Shown here: in pieces, positions 58,888 to 64,000 of the stretch
Position numbering within the stretch: position 1 is the first letter of the stretch
How the letters are laid out: each line of letters starts with the position of its first letter
Source of the DNA: Ascidiaceihabitans donghaensis
GTDB lineage: Bacteria; Pseudomonadota; Alphaproteobacteria; Rhodobacterales; Rhodobacteraceae
Direction: 5' to 3'
Length of the DNA stretch: 64,000 nucleotides
NCBI RefSeq assembly: GCF_900302465.1
Contig: NZ_OMOR01000001.1
Span: 2,418,001 to 2,482,000 of the forward strand
Notes under the pieces: generated by a model
Databases searched by the model: none
What the model was told of the DNA's origin: nothing
What the model saw: only the letters and a program-made list of their open reading frames with translations
Made by a program: the position numbers and the translations under genes

Positions 58888-58921
58888 CCCATAAAAAGAC
58901 TGACGCACAAAGGCGCCGCGC

Positions 58922-59929
58922 ATGCTGACCTTCACGATCCGACGACTGCTTCTGTCGATCCCGACGCTTTTGTTTATCAGCCTTATCATTTTTTTACTGT
59001 TGCAGCTCGCCCCCGGTGATCCGATGGCGCAAGTGCCTTTGACCGTGCCTCCAGAGGTAAAGCAGAAGATGCGCGAAGCCCTTGGTTTGGGTGAGCCCAT
59101 CTATGTGCAATACTACAAATGGCTGATCCAGTTCTTCTGGATCGAACCGCAAGTTGCCTTTGATTACTTCTTCGGAACGGAGTTTTCCGAAGGCAAACAA
59201 CGCGTGATCTCATGGCAGTGGCGTGGTCCGGTCATGGATGTGGTCGTGCAACGCCTACCCCAGACATTCTGGGTTGTGGGTATGGCCTATGTTGTGGGCG
59301 TGCTGATTTCGATCCCTGTGGGCATTTACTCAGCCTACCGCCAGTATTCGGTCTTTGATCAATCGGGCACGTTCATCACCATGATTGGCTTTTCCGTGCC
59401 ACCGTTTTTCACCGGACCTTTGTTGGGCATCATCTTTGCGGTGCAACTGGGATGGGTGCCCCTGCTATACGACACCACCCACGTGGTTGAGGACTGGGCC
59501 AGCTTTAAGGTGCAGTTCCAGCAAATGATCCTGCCCGTTATGGTGCTTGCGCTGCAAACCACGGCCCAGATCAGCCGCTATATGCGGGCCTCTGTGCTAG
59601 ACAACCTGAACCAGGACTATGTGCGCACAGCGCGATCCAAAGGGTTGTCCGAAGCGGTTGTGGTCATGGTGCATGTCGTGCGCAATTCCATGATCCCGGT
59701 GATCACGGTTATCGCTTTGGGCATCCCTGCCATCTTTGGCGGCGCCATCATCACCGAAGTGGTCTTTGGTGTCTCGGGCATCGGCGACATGTTCATTCGT
59801 GCACTGCTGTCCAACGACCTGCCCACGGTTCAAACCTTGGCCTTTATTTTCGCGATCCTGATCGTGCTCTTCAACCTGATCGCAGACGTCCTTTACGGCG
59901 TGCTCGACCCGAGGATCCGCTATGACTGA
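58922..59929 (+). CDS. Peptide-type ABC transporter permease 1 (DppB-like)
   Basis: 335 aa, membrane permease with an N-terminal helix RRLLLSIPTLLFISLIIFLLLQL (about 6-29) and the BPD_transp_1 core from about 95, with EAA-like loop QDYVRTARSKGLSEAVVVMVH near 235-255. Six helices are expected. Begins 86 bp after the binding protein and overlaps the second permease by 8 nt. Confidence 0.92.
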   Translation: MLTFTIRRLLLSIPTLLFISLIIFLLLQLAPGDPMAQVPLTVPPEVKQKMREALGLGEPIYVQYYKWLIQFFWIEPQVAFDYFFGTEFSEGKQRVISWQWRGPVMDVVVQRLPQTFWVVGMAYVVGVLISIPVGIYSAYRQYSVFDQSGTFITMIGFSVPPFFTGPLLGIIFAVQLGWVPLLYDTTHVVEDWASFKVQFQQMILPVMVLALQTTAQISRYMRASVLDNLNQDYVRTARSKGLSEAVVVMVHVVRNSMIPVITVIALGIPAIFGGAIITEVVFGVSGIGDMFIRALLSNDLPTVQTLAFIFAILIVLFNLIADVLYGVLDPRIRYD

Positions 59930-60911
59930 GACTGCACCTGACGATCACTTCGAGGCGCTTCGTGACATCGAGCCCCCAAAGGAACCCCGCAGCCAATGGG
60001 CTGATGTGTGGAGCCAGTTCAAAAAGCACAAAGGGGCGCTGTTTGGCGGCGGTTTCCTTGTGTTTATCACGCTGTTTGTGTTGATCGGGCCCTATATCTG
60101 GCGGGTTGATCCGCAAGCGCTGCCAAAGGGGCGCGAAATGTTGACGTTGCGCGACGTGCGACCGATCTTTGTCGCACTGTGGGATTTTGATGCCAAAGTG
60201 ATGTGGTCACGCCCGTTGGGCACGGACAATCTGGGCCGCGATATTCTGGCCAACATCATCGCAGGCGGGCGCGCATCGATGGCTGTGGGCTGGGCTGCTA
60301 TGGTGCTGTCTTTGGTGATCGGCACTGGCATTGGTGTGATGTCAGGCTACTTCCGCAAGCTCGATTTCTGGCTGATGCGCTTCACCGATCTTGTGTTGTC
60401 CTTGCCGATCCTGCCACTTTTGCTGGTGGCTGTGGTGCTGTTTCGTCAACCCTTACGGTCGAACTTTGGACCCGAAATGGGGATGTTTATCCTGATTGTG
60501 GGCGTTATCGCCATCACAAGCTGGATGCAAACCGCACGGATTGTGCGTGGCGAAATTCTGGCCCTGAAAGAACGCGAATTCATCCTGGCGGCGCGGTCTA
60601 TCGGAACATCCAACTACAAAATTATCACACGGCACCTGCTGCCCAATGTCATTTCGCCAATCATGGTGTCAGCGACTTTGGGGCTGGCGACGGCGATCAT
60701 CACCGAAAGTGCGCTGTCGTTCCTTGGCTTTGGCTTTCCATCCGATTTTCCGACATGGGGCAAATTGCTGTCTGATGCAGTTCCGCGCATGACAGAATTT
60801 CCAGAGCGGGTGCTGTTTCCGGGTATTGCCATTTCCCTCACGGTTCTGGGTGTGAACTACTTGGGCGACGGCCTGCGCGACGCGCTTGATCCGCGCATCA
60901 GGGGGCGCTGA
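59922..60911 (+). CDS. Peptide-type ABC transporter permease 2 (DppC-like)
   Basis: 329 aa. N-terminal cytoplasmic segment with FKKHKGALFGGGFL, first helix near 45-65, then the permease core with EFILAARSIGTSNYKIITRHLLPN, the cytoplasmic EAA loop. The overlap with the first permease (8 nt) indicates coupling. The operon ends at a stem-loop at 60915-60940. Confidence 0.92.
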   Translation: MTETAPDDHFEALRDIEPPKEPRSQWADVWSQFKKHKGALFGGGFLVFITLFVLIGPYIWRVDPQALPKGREMLTLRDVRPIFVALWDFDAKVMWSRPLGTDNLGRDILANIIAGGRASMAVGWAAMVLSLVIGTGIGVMSGYFRKLDFWLMRFTDLVLSLPILPLLLVAVVLFRQPLRSNFGPEMGMFILIVGVIAITSWMQTARIVRGEILALKEREFILAARSIGTSNYKIITRHLLPNVISPIMVSATLGLATAIITESALSFLGFGFPSDFPTWGKLLSDAVPRMTEFPERVLFPGIAISLTVLGVNYLGDGLRDALDPRIRGR

Positions 60912-60914
60912 GCG

Positions 60915-60940
60915 AAGGGCGCGTTTAACCCGCGCCTTTT
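60915..60940. terminator. Convergent Rho-independent terminator
   Basis: AAGGGCGCG / CGCGCCTTTT with a 7-nt loop (TTTAACC; one G-T pair) between the permease gene on + and the DUF3422 gene on -. Confidence 0.8.
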
Positions 60941-60944
60941 GGGC

Positions 60945-62231
60945 CTACTTGCCTTCTACGCTGCTGCGGATGCGGCGCACCATGTACCAGACCAGCCCAA
61001 CCACAGGCAAAGCGACAAGCGCTGTCAGCATACCTTTGCTGATGCCTGTAAGCTCTGTCACGGGATACAAAACATAAGCAGCCAGCGACACCGCGTAATA
61101 GCTGATTGCGACCACAGACAGGCCCTCGACTGTGCGCTGCAACCGCAGCTGCAAATCAGACCGTTTGTCCATGCTTTCCAACAAGGCTTGGTTCTGGGCA
61201 GAGCGTTCCACATCAACGCGGGTGCGCAACAAATTACTGACGCGGATAGAACGGCTGGTCATTGCCTCAAGGCGTCGTTCAGCTGATTTGACAGTGCGCA
61301 TCGCAGGCTCATACCGGCGCATCATGAATTCGCCAAAGCTTTGACGCCCAAGATAGCGTTCTTCGCGCAGCGCATTGATCCGCTGATCAACGATGGCCTC
61401 ATAAGCCCCTGTCGCCCCAAAGCGGAATGCGCTTTCCGCAGACAGGGTTTCCAGTTCCGCGGACACCGTCAGCAGCTCTCGAAGCGTCTTTTCCGCTTCG
61501 GCATCCGCATCGCGCATGTTGCCCACCAGCGATGTCAGTTGCGTGTCCAACCGGTTCAGGTCAGGCCCCAGTTCGCGTGATCGGGCAAATCCAAGCATCG
61601 ACATGGTTTTATAGGTTTCGACCTCGCACAAACGCTGCACGATGCGCCCGATACGCCGCGCCCCTGTGTCCGGTGCCACAAACACCGCAAACCGCTGGTG
61701 ACCGCTGGTATCTATCCGAAAGTCTCCGGCCACCACAGCGGCACCATCAAGCACAGAACTGACAGCCAGGCTTTCCGGCACAAACCAATCCTGCAGGCGT
61801 TGCACAATCTTGCTTTCGGTATCTTCCACTTCGATGCGCAAAAGGGCCGACGTCATCGTCACCCCTGGTGCGACAGCCAGCCAATCGGCAGGAAAGGGAT
61901 CGAACGCACACGGATCAAACGCACGGTCCCCTACCCCTTCCGAGAAGACAGTATAGGTGACAAACTCGGTGTGCTGTTCCCACTTCAACCAGTGGCGGCC
62001 GATTTGACCATAGTAATGCGTGGCCCCGGGCTGAGGGTGAGGCGCCCCGTGACGGTCCAACAAGGCAATCAAATGATCCAGATCAAGGGTGCGGTCACGC
62101 GTCGCCGATTTGCCTGATTGCTTGATCGCAATATAGGCGGCTGTGCAAGGCGCTGACATGGACGGGAACGGACGCGCATGCAGTTCGTTGGCCAGTTTGT
62201 AGCGCATCGGGTGATCGTCAATAGGGGGCAT
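60945..62231 (-). CDS. DUF3422 family protein
   Basis: 428 aa, MPPIDDHPMRYKLANELHARPFP at the N-terminus, the mark of this family, which is common in alphaproteobacteria. Residues 1-370 are soluble and partly coiled-coil (around 240-300 and 325-365); two membrane helices (about 373-390 and 398-418) end at the C-terminus with a basic tail. The function is unknown. A consensus TATAAT and a palindrome lie upstream. Confidence 0.88.
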   Translation of the reverse strand: MPPIDDHPMRYKLANELHARPFPSMSAPCTAAYIAIKQSGKSATRDRTLDLDHLIALLDRHGAPHPQPGATHYYGQIGRHWLKWEQHTEFVTYTVFSEGVGDRAFDPCAFDPFPADWLAVAPGVTMTSALLRIEVEDTESKIVQRLQDWFVPESLAVSSVLDGAAVVAGDFRIDTSGHQRFAVFVAPDTGARRIGRIVQRLCEVETYKTMSMLGFARSRELGPDLNRLDTQLTSLVGNMRDADAEAEKTLRELLTVSAELETLSAESAFRFGATGAYEAIVDQRINALREERYLGRQSFGEFMMRRYEPAMRTVKSAERRLEAMTSRSIRVSNLLRTRVDVERSAQNQALLESMDKRSDLQLRLQRTVEGLSVVAISYYAVSLAAYVLYPVTELTGISKGMLTALVALPVVGLVWYMVRRIRSSVEGK

Positions 62232-62289
62232 GTCTTGTTCTCCGCTCTTGTAGGAGAGATACGCCCTTTCAGCAAAAAGTCAAACTTTT

Positions 62290-62325
62290 ATTATATTTCA
62301 ATAAGTTACCTGAATACAATTGTAT
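62290..62325 (-). promoter_or_regulatory. Sigma70-like promoter with palindrome for the DUF3422 gene
   Basis: On the - strand TATAAT (62290-62295) is preceded at 18 bp by TTGTAT (62314-62319). The latter is half of a perfect palindrome ATACAATTGTAT (62314-62325), placing a possible operator on the -35 box. Confidence 0.55.
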
Positions 62326-62348
62326 ACCAAAGGCAAACCGAAGTGGGT

Positions 62349-63251
62349 TTAATGCCTTTGTCCGTCCCCGGCAGCGCTTTGTAGTTTTTCATGCAGCGGT
62401 GAAAACGCCCACTTTGGGTGCGCTTCGGAAATTGCATCCAAGGCGCGTTCGGCAAGAGCGTAATGCCCTGCATCGATGGCAGAATGGATCAAAACCCGCG
62501 CAAAGGGCTTGGATAGGCGCAAAGCGTCAAACTGTTTGTCAAAGGACTGCGCCGTCAGGGTACCGCCCCACGCATCGGGTACTATAGTTGAAAGAAGCTT
62601 GCCGTTTTTCAGAACATTCGCCGCCTGATTTTTCAGATGTGGTGTTTTCAACCAGATCAGATTGTCCGTTTGCAATCGCATGACGTGTTGTGCGTCTGGT
62701 GCAAAAAATGGGTCCGCCAGCACATACACTTTTTTTGCCGAAGCGGCACCTGCAACCCCGTCAGCGTAAGGCCCTGTCCATATGCCACGGCTAAACGGGG
62801 CCGGAAAACGCGTCTCAAATGGAACAATCCGTGGATCAAGCGAAGTTTGCGGCGTCAAAGCCACCACCGTAGCCCCCGGTGACAGAGGGGCATAGGCAAG
62901 TGCCCCATACCCCCCCATGGAGCTGCCGTAAAAAACCACCTCATCGAACTGTTCAAAAAAACCCTTCTTGCGAAACCGGTCAAGACACGCCCACAAGCTT
63001 GGATGTCGAAACCAGTCGTTTCGGTCCACCATCATGATCCCCAGATGCGACCAGCCGTGTTTGGCCACAAAATTGTAACCCCAAGGATAAACAGGTGCTA
63101 TCGCATCCCTGCTTTTCATACTGTCAAACGTCACCACCAGCCGTTTGCTACGTGGGTAAAACATGACCGCATGCTTTGTCAGCCATTTCGTAAAGCCACC
63201 CGAGTTCTTCGCAGCACTGCCTGCTTCGACGTATTTTTCAAGATCATCCAT
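62349..63251 (-). CDS. Alpha/beta-hydrolase-like protein with GSSMGGYGA elbow
   Basis: 300 aa. The nucleophile elbow FYGSSMGGYGALAY at about 108-120 (Ser111) matches an alpha/beta hydrolase fold; Asp180 and His205 are plausible partners. The region after about 215 is helical and may be a separate TPR-like tail (SAIDAGHYALAERALDAISEAHPKW). There is no signal peptide. Roseobacter genomes contain related proteins of unclear role, sometimes near polysaccharide genes; esterase or acyl-transfer activity is possible. Confidence 0.7.
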   Translation of the reverse strand: MDDLEKYVEAGSAAKNSGGFTKWLTKHAVMFYPRSKRLVVTFDSMKSRDAIAPVYPWGYNFVAKHGWSHLGIMMVDRNDWFRHPSLWACLDRFRKKGFFEQFDEVVFYGSSMGGYGALAYAPLSPGATVVALTPQTSLDPRIVPFETRFPAPFSRGIWTGPYADGVAGAASAKKVYVLADPFFAPDAQHVMRLQTDNLIWLKTPHLKNQAANVLKNGKLLSTIVPDAWGGTLTAQSFDKQFDALRLSKPFARVLIHSAIDAGHYALAERALDAISEAHPKWAFSPLHEKLQSAAGDGQRH

Positions 63252-63387
63252 ACGCCTCTGAGTGCCACAAAAATATTGCTACCAAGTTTACAGCCCCTCA
63301 AAATGCAGGTTGAGATTTGCCCTTTCCCCTCGCCTTTTGGCATTTCCGTCAGCTAAGTCTGCGTTGAATTTGAATAACAGGTGATCC

Positions 63388-63825
63388 GTGAAGACCGTAG
63401 AAGACCCCAGATACATTGCCCTACAAGCCGCCGTTGGAGCGACTGTGGCGTTGATGCATGGCCCCGTGGCCTTGGCATTTGTGATTTCAGGAGCAGTGGC
63501 TTTAGCACTTTGGCCCTATGTCCTGTTGTCCCCTGCCGTCAGCTTGCGTCGCAGTTTTTCAAAATCAAACAGGCAAGCCAGCATCGCTGTGTTAAAGGGC
63601 AATTCCAACATTCCGGCGCGTCAGGCCCGCGTCATTGTGTTGGCCATGATCGTGTCGGGGTGTTTGTTCAGCCTAATGGGGCTTGTCTTGTGCGAAGTTC
63701 TGTTTCCCGACCTGTTAGGTCTGACGCTGAGAAACCGCAACGGCATCACAAGCATGGTTCTGGCGGGCGGGTTGTTTGCCCTGTTCAAGACGTTGCAATG
63801 GTACGCAAAAACCCTGTCCAAATAG
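63388..63825 (+). CDS. Small membrane protein of unknown function
   Basis: 145 aa from a GTG at 63388, with AGGTGA 4-9 nt upstream. Three hydrophobic segments (about 14-48 as one or two helices, 81-107 and 120-140) and a short basic loop SLRRSFSKSNR. No motif or family is recognised. Monocistronic; converges on pntB. The GTG start and short length make it only moderately safe, but the upstream gap of 137 bp fits a promoter. Confidence 0.6.
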   Translation: MKTVEDPRYIALQAAVGATVALMHGPVALAFVISGAVALALWPYVLLSPAVSLRRSFSKSNRQASIAVLKGNSNIPARQARVIVLAMIVSGCLFSLMGLVLCEVLFPDLLGLTLRNRNGITSMVLAGGLFALFKTLQWYAKTLSK

Positions 63826-63875
63826 CAAAAAAGCCGGCCCGAAGACCGCCTTTCTCAAACTTCACCAACCGTGCC

Positions 63876-64000
63876 TCAGTCGATCATCGGCAACAGTTTG
63901 TCTAGGGATGCTTTTGCATCGCCATAGAACATGCGCGTGTTCTCCTTGAAGAACAGCGGGTTCTCGATCCCCGAATACCCTGTCCCCTGCCCGCGTTTGG
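63876..64000 (-). CDS. pntB: NAD(P) transhydrogenase subunit beta, C-terminal end (partial)
   Basis: Only the last 40 residues lie in the window; the frame runs off its right edge. They read [20 protein letters not shown] then [20 protein letters not shown] before TGA, closely like the PntB C-terminus ([16 protein letters not shown] and LFGDAKASVD in E. coli), part of the NADP-binding domain III. This subunit uses the proton gradient to make NADPH. No more can be said from this fragment. Confidence 0.88.
   Translation of the reverse strand, partial: KRGQGTGYSGIENPLFFKENTRMFYGDAKASLDKLLPMID

Overview
The window reads as a chromosomal segment of an alphaproteobacterium of the Rhodobacteraceae (Roseobacter group). 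The reasons are a 14-gene nuo locus interleaved with extra small ORFs (an arrangement known from Rhodobacter capsulatus), a NuoE with a long C-terminal extension, families mostly met in this lineage (DUF5333, DUF5337, DUF3422), a leucine-catabolic (liu) operon, and moderately high GC. The species cannot be named from the sequence. Coding density is high. I see no rRNA, tRNA, CRISPR array, insertion sequence or prophage.

Layout. Bases 1-2570 (+) hold the 3' part of a glycosyltransferase and a DEAD-box RNA helicase. Bases 2649-27072 (-) form one long, tightly packed transcription unit: nuoA-B-C, two sulfotransferases around a 57-aa membrane protein, nuoD-E, a membrane protein with a helix-hairpin-helix domain, a DUF5337 protein, nuoF, DUF5333-lipoprotein-DUF5333, nuoG, a lipoprotein, nuoH-I, a DUF4259 protein, an AhpD-like protein, nuoJ, a secreted protein, nuoK-L-M-N, then birA, coaX and RNase J. 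It ends at a bidirectional terminator near 2600. A 409-bp region upstream of nuoA separates it from a divergent cupin gene.

Bases 27821-37975 (-) encode leucine/isovalerate breakdown: isovaleryl-CoA dehydrogenase, an acyl-CoA synthetase, both methylcrotonyl-CoA carboxylase subunits, methylglutaconyl-CoA hydratase and HMG-CoA lyase, with two GSTs and two small unknown genes in the same unit. BirA from the nuo unit could biotinylate the carboxylase. Bases 38194-49850 carry housekeeping and envelope genes: an FMN-binding split-barrel protein, a DegT aminotransferase with a HAD phosphatase, divergent glmU-glmS, a PNPOx-like protein, an AlkD-like protein, a peroxiredoxin-like protein, a lipoprotein, moaA, the Kdo transferase waaA and a GT4 glycosyltransferase.

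Bases 49890-60911 look like one catabolic module: a peptide-type ABC transporter (binding protein and two permeases on +, a fused double ATPase on -) with an ArgE-like deacetylase, a FAD amine/amino-acid oxidoreductase and two tandem M20 amidohydrolases. Uptake and hydrolysis of N-acylated or amide-linked amino compounds is my inference. Bases 60945-64000 hold a DUF3422 protein, an alpha/beta-hydrolase-like protein, a small membrane protein and the 3' end of a transhydrogenase beta subunit (pntB).

The least explained items are the sulfotransferase insert between nuoC and nuoD, the shared helix-hairpin-helix domain in NuoE and its membrane-anchored neighbour, the amidohydrolase/oxidase/ABC module, and several strong dyads in promoter regions.
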